Assembly: GCA_013368325.1 (NCBI GenBank)
Contig: JAACJK010000117.1
Coordinates: 62,001-126,000 of the forward strand
Direction: 5' to 3'
DNA length: 64,000 nucleotides
From: Ephemerocybe angulata
Taxonomy: Eukaryota > Basidiomycota > Agaricomycetes > Agaricales > Psathyrellaceae
Of this stretch, positions 1 through 10,453 are shown in pieces. Numbering within the stretch: the first letter of the stretch is position 1; each line of letters opens with the position of its first letter. A program made the translations under genes and the position numbers. The notes under the pieces were generated by a model that had not been told where the DNA came from, made no database searches, and was given only the letters and a program-made list of their open reading frames with translations.

Positions 1-144
1 TAAAGCGGGATTAGTATGACACCCTCTAGATCTGTAGTCTCTCCCGGAGGCCCGACATACGTTGTACGAGTACGCAGTGGCGCTGGCGATCAGATAGGAT
101 GCGCCGAAGAGCAGGCTGACGAGAGGGGCGAGGGTGAACTTCAT
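1..144 (-). CDS. Small secreted protein, exon 1 only (partial at window start)
   Basis: Coding exon 61-144 starts with ATG at 144-142 and encodes 28 residues that form a classic signal peptide: a Lys after Met, then a long hydrophobic stretch with Leu/Val/Ala, then a small-residue Ala-Thr-Ala cleavage region. At 60-55 a perfect 5' splice site (GTATGT) follows. The intron runs off the window, and a branch-site-like CTAAT is seen near position 12. A TATA box and a CCAAT box lie upstream. The mature protein is outside the window, so its function cannot be named; effector-like or structural secreted proteins are equally possible. The start is well supported by the signal peptide and the TATA position. 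Confidence 0.6.
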   Translation of the reverse strand, partial: MKFTLAPLVSLLFGASYLIASATAYSYNVCRASGRDYRSRGCHTNPAL

Positions 145-1466
145 GGTAAATAGCTGGGGTGGTTTGTGCTGCGATATTTTTTGATTGAAGAAGTCCCTGG
201 GTTTTATAGGTAGAGCGGCCGTTCTTTGATTGGCGCGCATTCACACTCTCCACGGCTATCTATGTACCGGCATAGACCGGCATCATGAATTACTCCAAGA
301 TCGTTGAAATGCGAATCCGATACGTACTTCTAAGCGAAGATATCATGTGGATAAACGACCAAAAGGCTCCAAAAGGCCTGTGTCGATTGGAAGCCGTGAT
401 GGCAGTCGTATGGGCAAGAGCGTCAAGCGAGCAAAGTGGGGAGACAGACCTTGCGATAGATTCTCTGGTCTGTCTCCCAGAAATTAGAATCCAATCCAAG
501 TCAGTTTTTGAGACCTGAGAGACGAGCTCAGGCCATGTCCAGGCACACCCGTCTAAGAACCTCTAGTTAAGAACTCGCTAGCAGAGGCTAGCAGCTACTG
601 ACAGTGCTTTCCGCTCTATCAGTAGTACCAATCTCACCTCAGTTTCGCCGTGTGGCAGCGTGTGGCGCGCTGATTTTTGCTTCGGAACGCTGGCTCTTGG
701 AAAAAATTGCAGCCGTGCTGAAACACAGAAAACATGACCCTGGCTCGTCCAAACCTTCAGGCGCGTGTCTAGGTGGGCAGGAAACACGTCGCGCAGGGGG
801 GCAGAGGGGGGCCGGGGGAAGCAAGGCTGAATGTCTATTCTCGGCGTGCTGGCGTCGTCTACATCGGTAAGTGATCCCATCAACATCTAATCTAATCTCA
901 GGCTGTCTAGGTACGAGACGACTTTCTTCTCCAAAAGCTCAAACTAGTACATACCTGGTAGAACATATAAGAGAGATACTTACACGACGAGAGATACAAA
1001 GTGAAAGACTAGAGGCAAACAGAGATACTATAACGAACTCGCGAGTTTCTTTAATATATGGGTAATCCCCACTGGGTCCTAGCAAGGATAATAAGCATTG
1101 ACATTATGCAAGAATCAAGATATCGACCACTCGTCATCATCGCATGTCATATCGAAATAAAGAGCGAGCTCACAAAAAGCCCACAAAACATCACAGAGAG
1201 ACGCGAACTAGCAAGAGATAGAGAGACAGAGAGATGGGCAACAAACAAGCAAAAAGCAAAGAAACCTCGTGCAAATCGAACATACAAGTCAAACACAAAC
1301 ATGGCGGAGAGAGAGATAAAAAACAAATGAGCGTGTGAAATACTAGCAAAGCGTCCATCCAGTCCACACACCCATTAAACACTGGCACACAACTAACCCC
1401 TTCCTCACTCTCACCCTCCCTTTCTCACCCTCACACCCCCTCCCTACCCTCCTCCCCCGCCAATAG
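145..1466. other. Intergenic; no gene recognised
   Basis: Apart from the promoter elements near 201-233 I see no coding pattern. Open frames here are short and lack splice-consistent continuation. The purine-rich stretch at 1180-1330 creates spurious open frames on both strands. Confidence 0.4.
201..208 (-). promoter_or_regulatory. TATA box of the small secreted protein gene
   Basis: TATAAAAC on the minus strand lies about 57 nt upstream of the ATG at 144. An ATTGG (CCAAT on the minus strand) sits further upstream at 229-233. This arrangement is common in highly expressed basidiomycete genes for secreted proteins. Confidence 0.5.
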
Positions 1467-3657
1467 TCACTCCCCCTCCCTCTGCTCCGTATCCCCGCCC
1501 TTCAACGCCGTATACGCCGGCGGCAACTCAATCGTCTCCGCCTCACCCTCCTCCCCTTTATTAGGCACCGAATAACTCGGCCCCGCATCATCATGCTGAA
1601 TAATATTAACAGGCCTCATAACCCTCTGCGGCGCGCCCTTCCTACTCGCCCCCGTCCCACTCAGTACCGCACTCCCATCGGGCGTCCCCGGCCGCTGCCC
1701 ACTCGTATACATACTCGTAGCCGTCGTGCCCCCGCTCAAAGGCCTCCTTCCCCCGATACTATCCGTATCCCCATCCACCACACTCCCCGCGACAGTGCTA
1801 TCGGGCACCGTGAACGGCTGTGGTTGGTAATACTCTGGAAGATCATTCCGACTCCGCCTGTCCCCGCGCCCATCCTCGTCCCCGTCCTCCTCCTCATTCA
1901 ACAAATCGAGTGGTTTCTCCCGCACGCGCGCGCGTTCTCGTTGGCGTTTGCGGTAGAGTATGAAAAAGAGCAGTGCGGCGAGGAGCGCTACGACACCCCC
2001 GACGACGCCGCCCGCGATCGCACCTGTGTTGTTCTTCCCCTTCGTATTGCCCGCATCGCTACAAGGAGGAGAGAAACCATTAGAATCATCTCGCCCATTT
2101 CACCTAATTTCAAATATAAAAAACTCTTACCCAGTAGACTGCGAACTTGTCGGATAACTCCCTCCAGCAGGACTCCCTGGCGTCGCACTGGGACTCGTCG
2201 CGTTAATGCAGCTCGAATCAGGGTTAATCCCCGCGCTGACGACGTTGGGCACGCTCCCACCGCTGCCCGCACCGCGGTCGTCACCACCGATAAGCAGCAG
2301 CTCCGTCCCCGTGCGCAGATTCGCCTTCCAGTCGAAGCCCGTTCCCTGCCCCGTCTGCGTGCTCAGCGTGCCTTGCGGGATGGAGAACGACTGCCCTCCG
2401 GGAATGACACCAACGAAGTGAGGCGTCCTGGAACGGGTAACCAGGAGAGGGGGTAAAGATAAAATAAGAAAACAGATGTGTAGTAAGGTGAAGTGCGCAC
2501 GCACCCTTGGACATCGCTCGGCGTCCAGAAAATCCGCGTAGTGAAACACTGCACGATCTGGTTCGCGGGCAGGATGGAGAAGTACCACTGCGGCTGCACG
2601 CTCTTTGAGGAATCAAAGCACGTAGCGTCGTCCGATGGGGCGACGTTCGCTGCAACGCTCGTGCCCCCCGAGCCGAACCCGCTCGCGTCGCTAACCTGAG
2701 ATTACAGAAATAGCATAAAACATTAGCTCGCTGCGACAATTAGCTGAATGAATGAAAGTCGAGATGAGATGCTAGGGTGGGAAGGTGGCGGCAGAAGTGG
2801 GGCCCCGGCCGGTGGTTTGCAGCCGCCATTGAACTAACAGTGGGGTGGGGAAGGGGCGACGGGGAGTGGACACTTCTGACGCTCCACGTCCTGCACCGGG
2901 GAATACCTTTGCAGAACCCCTTGCAATTGTGACGATTGTCTTTGCGGGGCACAAAAGAGTGACCTCTGGGGACGCGCCAGTGGTCTCCCGTGAAAACAGA
3001 GAATGTAGTGCTTCCCCGGGTGTGTGTAGCAGAAGAGAATGCAATGTTTCCCCGGGTATGTGTAGCAGGAGAGAACGCTTGCCAACCAGGATCGCGAGGC
3101 TGCACTGGGTTGGGGAGTGATGACACCGGCGTGATAACGTTGGCCGTGGATCCGTTCCCCTACGGCGCACGCCGTACTGGTCATGGACTAATGGGCCCAC
3201 TCGTCTACTACGCAACCTCGGGTTGGTTGTCCCGCATGCTGCCGCCACACCTCGTGTCCTCGCGCCCCGCACACAGAATAACATCAAACCGATCCCCATA
3301 GCAGCTCGAAAGAAGGCAAGCGAAATATCTATCACTCACCACCGCAACGAACTTGGTATTCTCCGGATATTTGAGTTTAAAGCTCAATGTCTTCGCCCCT
3401 GCATCGAATGGGACGTCGAGGATGGTGCGGGCCTCGATGTTGTTGGGCAGTGTCGTGGGTCCACTGGGGATGATGAGGATGCGGTACGGCGGTTTGCCGT
3501 CGTCACCGCTGATTGTGACTTTGAGATCGCCGCACTGTATCGGGGGCTCGTCGAAGGCCCATGAGTAGGCTGAGGTAGAGGCGGCGTTCAGGAGGACAGT
3601 GAGGGCGAGGGGGAGGGCGAGGGAAGGTCGGACCAGGGAAGTCGAGGGTGGGGCCAT
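1467..3657 (-). CDS. Single-pass type I membrane protein of a basidiomycete-wide family (465 aa)
   Basis: Four exons join in phase: 3657-3340, 2695-2505, 2427-2131 and 2058-1467, giving 465 aa. The N-terminus is a signal peptide ending in Ala-Ser-Thr-Ser-Ala. An extracellular region of about 290 residues follows, with Cys pairs and GG repeats (for example GVIPGGQSF), then a Ser/Pro/Gly stalk. A Gly-Val-rich transmembrane helix (starting AIAGGVVGG) is followed by a basic RKRQRERAR anchor. The cytosolic tail of about 160 residues has low complexity and ends in a PPAYTALKG segment. I recognise the architecture from many Agaricomycete genomes, where it has no assigned function; a wall or surface sensor role is inference. 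Introns 2 and 3 are 77 and 72 nt, but intron 1 is 644 nt. The ATG at 3657 was chosen over an upstream in-frame codon because it gives the better signal peptide. Confidence 0.8.
3012..3076. repeat. 36-bp tandem repeat inside long intron 1 of the membrane protein gene
   Basis: Two near-identical 36-bp units, each beginning TTCCCCGGGT and continuing through a GTGTAGCAG core, start at 3012 and 3048. A weaker partial unit lies just upstream. The repeat sits in the middle of the unusually long intron 2696-3339. Confidence 0.6.
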
Positions 3658-5278
3658 GGCCGCGAAAAAGGTTGTTGTCGCCGTTGGTGTCGAGTGGGTC
3701 GTCGGGAGGTGGTGGTGTCGGTGGGTCCGTGCGGGTATAGGGGAGACTAGCCCATAAAATGGCGGGAGGACGACGACGACGTGCACGGAGAGCGAAGAAG
3801 CAAACCAGAGCCAAAGCAAACGGAGAATGCACGCCGCGCATTTCGTTGTCCGCCATCACATGCGAAAACGACGTCAGCCCATCACACCGTCCGACCCTGC
3901 TGGAACACACATAAAGCCAGGCTAAACTGGTACTAGTTTCTGGCTCACAAAACCTGGTTACTCTGAAGTATACTTGTACAATGTTTTACTGCAATTAATT
4001 CACTTTTTTTCTCCAGGCTGTTCGCCGAGGGCAGCCGGTGCGAGGACGCCAAATGGAGCTAAGCCGGGTCGAGAACGCGACGCGCCGTGCTTTGCACAAG
4101 TCGCGATTTGGATAGGCGGACTGGATTTCTTTCTGACTATCTCAGGAGAAAGCCGCCCGCCAAGTACCCGTATCAAGGCTAGTAGATTATCTGCAAGAGC
4201 AGGGTATGAGAAACAGCGCATAACATCAAACTCCTTCTCTTTGACCTGGTGATCGTCGTCGTGGGGTCCAGATTAGTTATCGTGGAGCCTCGAAGATAAG
4301 AACAGCTGGTTGGAGCTTGACGTAGCCTCTAGAAGAAGAAACAATTGGCTTGGTACTTCCTGATGTACACCCCATAGTGAATATGAGAACGAGAATGCCA
4401 TAGAGAGGTACTTCAAGAATGAAGACACCCCTTCGGGCGGAGGAACCTTGAAAGCCTTTCACGAGTGCCTGATGAACGCGGTACCGCCAGGTGATCAGGG
4501 TTTAAAGACTATGACATTTCAATGCGTAGCCGCGCTGTGGAAGGAACAGACACCCTGGTTGCATCGCGCATAGGGGCCCATCATGATACGGGCGCTTATT
4601 TTCAGGGTCGAGAACCACTAAGCGGCGAGCGCTAGATTGCCACCTTGGATTGCGCGGCAGCGGTTTCGTTGAAACAGGGCTTCCTACAGTGCACTATCTA
4701 GCTGGGAATACGCGAGCCTTCAACCCTCCAGACATGTAAGCACTGCTGAGGATGGGGCCTGTCTGTGCGCCTTCTGTGAATCTGTAACGCTTAGTCGGCT
4801 CCTTCAAGCCTGCAGTTGCAAGCGTTCACTCGAATCGACCACTACCTCGTTCTCGTTGAACCGCCACTTACCGCTAGGGCGCGTCCTACAACAGCTTCGA
4901 ACCACCCATTAAGGATTAGAAGGGACGAACCCGCCTGGATGCCCACTGCCCGAATGCCGCATTGGCGTTCTCTCCGCCAATGGCCATTATGGGCGCTTCT
5001 CCCTGCCAGGCTCCAGCCGACAGTCACGTTGCGCTGTAGGCGTGCAGCAGGCCACCGGGCCACTTTACCTCTGCTGAGGACATCAGGTTCACAGGCGAAC
5101 GGTGATCTGTCTGTCTGTTTTCCAGTTTCAAGGTCATGGAGCACTCTGGAAGTCGATTACAAGTCTAGCACCTACTACTAGTACCGGACCGCCCATGCCA
5201 CCGCCCGCAAATTTAATATAAGATTTGTGCAACAAGTCACCACGATACACATAACAAGACTGATTAAGTTAGGTTATC
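3658..5278. other. Intergenic; no gene recognised
   Basis: This stretch is upstream of the single-pass membrane protein gene and downstream of the F-box gene. Open frames reach about 120 codons, but none shows a recognisable domain or in-phase splice partners. Nothing else stands out. Confidence 0.4.
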
Positions 5279-7406
5279 CTACGCCATGTAGTCTACCAGG
5301 GCCATGCTCTCACCACCAACGAGCTCATAAGCCAGATTAACGATGAACCGACCAGTAGCCGTGCATGAGGCGACCACACCCCCAGCGTAATCCAAGGCCG
5401 TGCATCCCACAATGTGCGTCTGTCCTGTCGCATCCCCGGATTGGTTGGTAGAAGGATGATCTCTGCAAGGCGCGATCCAGTAGAGGACATCCCTCAGTTG
5501 GGGCCTGGCAAAGACTGAACGCGTTTGGGATGTTTTCTGGTACCTGAGCAAGGTTAAGGGCACTTTGTCATTCCACACCCCCGCCCATACACCCATGCGG
5601 CACGGGGCCCATTCTCCACTAGGTAACTCGTATGTTCCTACGTGGTCGAGAGACAAATTCATCACATCGCTCGTGGATATTTGGGGCAGGTTATGGTCGT
5701 TTATGTGTTCAGATTGAACACTAAGTGAGAACCTTCGGCTTTGAATGCGTCCAGCGGGGCTTTCCTCAATGATGTCCCATGTGAGTGGAAGCGAAATCGA
5801 CGACGGCGAGATATGGACCGCACTTGGCCATGGGTTGGGGTCTACATCCTGTGGTGGACGGGTAATGTGTAGTGATCACCACGGGTTGACCCCGGGTCAC
5901 AGCGCAGCAACCCGCACCCGCACCCGGGCCAACCCTACCCGCGAAACCGCGGGTTTACCCGCCAAAACGAACCCAAAAACAGCCAAATCGGACGAGATTT
6001 GGCTGAGATATGGTTCATTTATGTCCTAGCACATAAATGGGCCATATCTCGGCCAGTTCTCGTCCGATCTGGACGTTCTTGGGCTTGTTTTGTAGGGGAC
6101 GGGTTGGGGAATGCCCACCCGCACCCGCACCTTACGGGGTACAACCCGCGAACCCGTGCGGGTCGCGCGACCCGTGGTGATCACTAGTAATGTGTAGAGA
6201 TTGCGAACCCGAGGACGTCGAGGCCGGGACTTCAAGGTGCAATACCCGTGTGTCCGGAAGGGCGGTCCACTGGAATGGATATTGGTGCGCCCCTGTTGCA
6301 GCAACAAGGATCAATAGGTCTTCCGAAAGAAGGAACTGTGGGATCCAAGTTAGAAGGCGTCACAAAGGGTTTCTTATTGGTTTCTTATTAGCTAAAACGC
6401 ACTTACTTGTACGGTCCGGGATAGGGTGTGTCGATCCTGACCAAGTGGAATGATAGCATACAAGCCCCTTATGAAATCCCAAACAACAATAACGTTGGCG
6501 TATTGAGCCAGAACTTTGTCTCCGCGCAGGTTAAATGCGCTTGGGTAGCAAATAGTATTAGGGCTCAAAAACTCCATCGACATGTCGGGGGGTAGTCGGT
6601 TAAACGATGGGTTGGGCCGATGGGGAGAGATAATGAAGACACTGATACTGGGAAGCCGGATAGACAGCGCCAATAAGATAAAGGAAAGATGTAGCATTGA
6701 AGGTACACTCACCAGCCTCGATGTCCACTGCTGTCGGTGGTACCAACTGCCACTGCTAACGTTTCGGTGTCTAGATTAGAGCAGTCCCAAGTGAGACTGC
6801 AGTGCACCGGCGGATGCCCGATGTCCTGACTTGCTAAGAGAAGAGGTTGTAGAAGAGGCCTTTTTCCAGCGAATCCGAGGTCCCACAGTTCTAGAATATC
6901 GGTGCCCTGTGATTCACCTTTATCGCAAGTGATGACGAATCTGCCACCTGGGATGAGGTGTTTGAACCACAACGCGGAGTTCAATCGCCCACAGAAGGGG
7001 ATCGTCGACACTGGACGAAGAACATTGGTACTCGTACCAAGATCGGGGAAATGCACATTGGGAGATACCGCGTGTTTGTGAACACGCTGAATCCAGAGGT
7101 GAGGGCCAAGTGCGGCGCGGCGAAGTTGAGCGACGCTCATTTCGTCGATGGGGTACGAGTGGAGAAAAAGGTCGTACTCCATGCACACGGCCTTCAAAAG
7201 GTTCAGCCAAAGTGTTCGCTCAGCCGTCGCTTCATGTAGTGCTTTACACGTCTACAGGGTGGTTGAGAATCTCGGCCTCGATTTGACTCAGTTGAGGGGC
7301 TTACCTCGCCCAATGCGATGACATCGATGGGGTTTAATAGCTCTGATATCTCGCGCCAGATATCCGGAGGGACCTGGTCCATCAGGGGTCTGCTCTTATC
7401 TGCCAT
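5279..7406 (-). pseudogene. F-box protein gene, last exon disrupted by a MITE
   Basis: Exons are 7406-7305, 7251-6713, 6647-6407 and 6335-5279, with introns of 53, 65 and 71 nt. Exon 1 encodes the F-box (VPPDIWREI...LNPIDVIAL), and the spliced junction continues as TCKALHEATAERTLWL, exactly as expected for fungal F-box proteins. F-box proteins link substrates to Skp1-Cullin ubiquitin ligases. The C-terminal part has no recognised repeat. Exon 4 contains the 317-bp insertion 5870-6186. Read as it stands, translation enters the element and stops at 6132, giving about 361 aa. Without the element and one copy of its 8-bp duplication, the frame is open to the TAA at 5279, about 537 aa. The disruption is therefore directly visible. 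An alternative in-frame ATG lies at 7463. The truncated protein keeps the F-box and might still act. Confidence 0.75.
5870..6186. mobile_element. hAT-type MITE (317 bp) with 17-bp TIRs and 8-bp target duplication
   Basis: Both ends carry the identical 17-bp terminal inverted repeat TAGTGATCACCACGGGT. The flanks are an exact 8-bp direct repeat, GTAATGTG, at 5862-5869 and 6187-6194. An 8-bp duplication with TAGTG-type ends is diagnostic of the hAT superfamily. The interior codes for nothing. It holds CCCGCA-rich subterminal repeats and a central foldback (arms about 5986-6024 and 6030-6069), so the whole element can form a hairpin. It must be mobilised in trans. It lies in the last exon of the F-box gene. 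Confidence 0.9.
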
Positions 7407-8814
7407 ATGTACTGAGATGTGCCGACAGGAAATGGTAAAGGTGAAAGATGAATCTAAGGTCATCCAACGAGTCAATGATCACGAGGCATCTGGTCCGCTT
7501 GATGAACGGATTCGGGGCCGAAGGCTGCAAGAGGAGATGCTCTGACTCTCGTCTACCATGTCATTCGCTTATTCCTGGTCCACTTATGCAGAATGCGCTA
7601 AGTCCTCAGTGTTGTTGTGTTGATTAAAAAGAGATAGGAGTTGTTGAGACCTTCACAAGCGCATCTACACATCACTACTGTCTAAATCAACGGCGCAGAG
7701 GGCCGTGACTTCGACGAACAGGCATTTGACTTTATCGTTTTGCTTCAAGCTTCAGGCTCTCCCGGGTTCCCCTTGTCCGAGCTCAATTTGATCACATAAT
7801 TCGACTTCTGTATAAGCAATTGGTACAGAACATATTACTAGTACTTACTGATAGATAGAGGATATATACAATAAAGTTAATGCGGGCGTACATAAGATAA
7901 GGCCTAAGGTTAGTGTGAGCATACATACGATAAAAATGCATCCGCTGGGGAGCCGACAAACGTGAGTAGATATGTTAGAATAAGAATACGGTCGAGGCAA
8001 GACGCTGGTACCGAGCCCTGACCCGATGCCCCAAGAAATTAGAAATAAATATACCAAGTGCGAAGCATGAATTGAATTGGAGGAGAGAAGAGCGCGCTGC
8101 TCTGAGTTTGTCGGCTAGGTCCGGCCCTTCCGAGTTTGGCAGCGGAGAATCAACGTTCAACCCCGCTCGCGCGTGTGCTGTCCTGCGTCCTCTCCGTCCT
8201 GTTCGAGAACCACCACCAGTACACCGCCAAAATCTTGAAACGTAGTCTCTACGTTTTTCCCATCATGAGATTTCGGGAAGATGGCGACACCTTATCCAGG
8301 TGATCACACATCTCTCCCATCATCTCGTCTGTCTAATAGGGTCCTGTCGCCAGGTCGGTATAGCTGTAATGTGGCACTAAACATGCTGAGCAGGACTAGG
8401 ATAGGTGTAGGACACATGAATGTTGATATGGTTGAGATATTTTACTTTATGTAGCTCCGATATTCTCAGCCCGAATGCCTTAACGTGAGTAGGGGTATCA
8501 GTCATATGTGTATAGTGATATACTGTCTGCATGTACCAGCAGGTCTTTTGAGCATAAGCCTTGATATACATTTCATATGCCTCTTGGCGTAGACCCAATA
8601 CATTGGTCTATATTATATCTAGAAGTCACCATGGCTGGAAAAAGCAAAGCGAGCGTATGCGCCGAGCTGGTTAGACATGCTGAGCACTCGCCAAATAGTT
8701 GCAAATAGTAGGTGCAGTATGTGTATTGAAAGGGCAAGAGATAGTCTAGCAAGAATACAAGTCAAACGGAGTGTACGTAGAGGGTATATATGTCAGTGAC
8801 AAGCGATGCACAGA
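7407..8814. other. Intergenic; no gene recognised
   Basis: The region is AT-richer than its neighbours. It has short open frames, including a 61-codon frame at 7975-8160 (-), without domains or convincing splice partners. It contains the promoter of the F-box gene and the 3' flank of the hypothetical gene at 8815. Confidence 0.4.
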
Positions 8815-10124
8815 TTACTCCGCAGTCTCCGCTGAGGTGGGATCAGCCTCGGCGACAGCAGCAGGCGCAACGACCGTCACAAGCTCTGGGGTAACCATGA
8901 CCTCATTGAGGCCAGTCTCCCATTCGTTGGGAACCACGTCTTGTGCTGATTGCTGAGCAGCGGATCCGTAAAGTGCGCGATCCTGAGTGAGCATGCCAAC
9001 GAATGCTCTTGAATGATATCAGTATTCTACGTAAAACTGGGGAAAGCGAAGTTGAGAGATGTGACGCACTGTTGAATCATGTCCTCGTCTCCTTTAGCAA
9101 GCGTGTGGATCATTGTCAAGCGCGCGTCGACGTTCTTCCAGTAATCTGGGCCCGCCTTACCAGGCTGTGTGTGGACCTTGCGCTGCAATAGTTACATGCA
9201 CGGTTAAAAAGGGAACTCGTCGATAGCAGCATCATACACAAAGCAGACGTACCAACAATGCGAGCCTCGCACACAGTGCAGGAGTCACGGAACATTGAGT
9301 ATTTGCAACGAGCAGTGAGGCGAGCTCATAGATACTCTGGCCCGGCTTGGAGGCAGTTATCTAGAGTGTGTCAGAGTTGTGATGAAGGGAGCCGAGCGAA
9401 AGGACGTACCGCTTTCTTAATTCGAGAGCGTGTCTGAGTTAACTCGTTCTTGACGGCCTCTTTCACGGCCTTGTACACATGACGGTCGACTTCGAGGTTG
9501 GCAGGTACGTTAATCTTCAAGTGCTTGATGACGGCCTACGGGGAAATTCAGCATCGACGATATTATTGGGGCATGGGAATGGACTTACAAGGACACGCTG
9601 AGTTGGCAGGCTTCCCCTGTACTGGCTTAGCTTGGGTGAGAGAAGAACAGCGAGGCCATAACTCTTTATGTTATCCTAAGCATTTTATGTCAGTCTATGT
9701 TCCGGAGGGAAAAAGGAAAACGCACAACGAGAGCCTTGTCAACTACGTACGCCTCAGGGGCAGGGATGAGGCGAGTGAGCTTCTGTTCAATGACTAGTAG
9801 CCTGGTAAATGTAAGGAGCTCGCGACCGCTGGCTGACTCGACTGCGAATGTCTCAAGGTCTCGAGCATACGGTCCCAGGCTGTAGCGGGTCCCCAAACGC
9901 CGTGCGTGCAGCGCCGCATTTGTGCGAGCAGTGGAAAGGCCGTCGCTGGGAGTTGTGACCCCAGAAGCTAAGGAGAAAGGTGCCATAAACGCAAAGGTGT
10001 TCAGGGCGTCGTCGTCGGGGGTAGCAAGCATCATTGAGGTCAGCTCGGCGGCAGCGTCGTCGTCAGCGTTCGGCTGTTGGGAGCCTTCAGGCGGCGGGGA
10101 GCTGTGGAGGGCAGAGTTTGACAT
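8815..10124 (-). CDS. Conserved hypothetical protein, six exons (323 aa)
   Basis: Six exons join in phase: 10124-9726, 9621-9589, 9535-9410, 9360-9253, 9182-9070 and 9007-8815, giving 323 aa. Introns are 104, 53, 49, 70 and 62 nt with good GTRNGT and YAG sites. The N-terminus is acidic and low in complexity (Asp-Asp-Asp-Ala-Ala). The middle is helical and charged, with a segment reading NELTQTRSRIKKA, and the C-terminus is Ala/Glu-rich. I do not recognise a named domain. Similar acidic proteins occur in Agaricomycetes as lineage-specific families of unknown function. The 33-nt second exon is the least certain part. The gene is divergent from the transposase-like gene 329 bp away. Confidence 0.65.
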
Positions 10125-10453
10125 AGTGGATAGTAGTAAAAGGAGCGGGGGTATGGAAGGCTTGAATAAAAAAAGCGGACGGTGAGGGAAAAGGAACGAA
10201 TGTGGGCGTTGGGAAGAAAGAGAGGTTTGCTGGCAGAATGTTTGTGGGGCGGCTCTATCGAGCGATGACTCCGCGTCTGATTTCAACTCAGCAGGTGCCG
10301 GGCGAATTGCTGTTGCGAACATGTGTCGGTGCCTGCGTATCCCAACACCACTGAGCTAAACAATGACCAGGGGTCGACAACCTGGATCTGCTGCACAGGC
10401 CGGTCAGTTCCAGGCCATATTTCAAATGGTTGAGAGGTTGTTGAACTCACAGA
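10125..10453. promoter_or_regulatory. Divergent intergenic promoter region (329 bp)
   Basis: It lies between the ATGs of the minus-strand hypothetical gene (10124) and the plus-strand transposase-like gene (10454), so both promoters must fit here. A pyrimidine-rich tract on the minus-strand side (about 10130-10220) looks like a fungal promoter or leader. No clear TATA box was seen. Confidence 0.4.

Noticed and set aside
1593..2456. 287-codon plus-strand open frame
   Set aside because: It is the antisense shadow of the cytosolic tail and exon 3 of the single-pass membrane protein, and is Pro/Arg-rich as expected from such shadows.
6132..6186. Possible intron inside the MITE using GTAAG near 6133 that would rescue the F-box frame
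   Set aside because: Joining to the visible TAG acceptors in the element leaves the downstream F-box sequence in the wrong frame.
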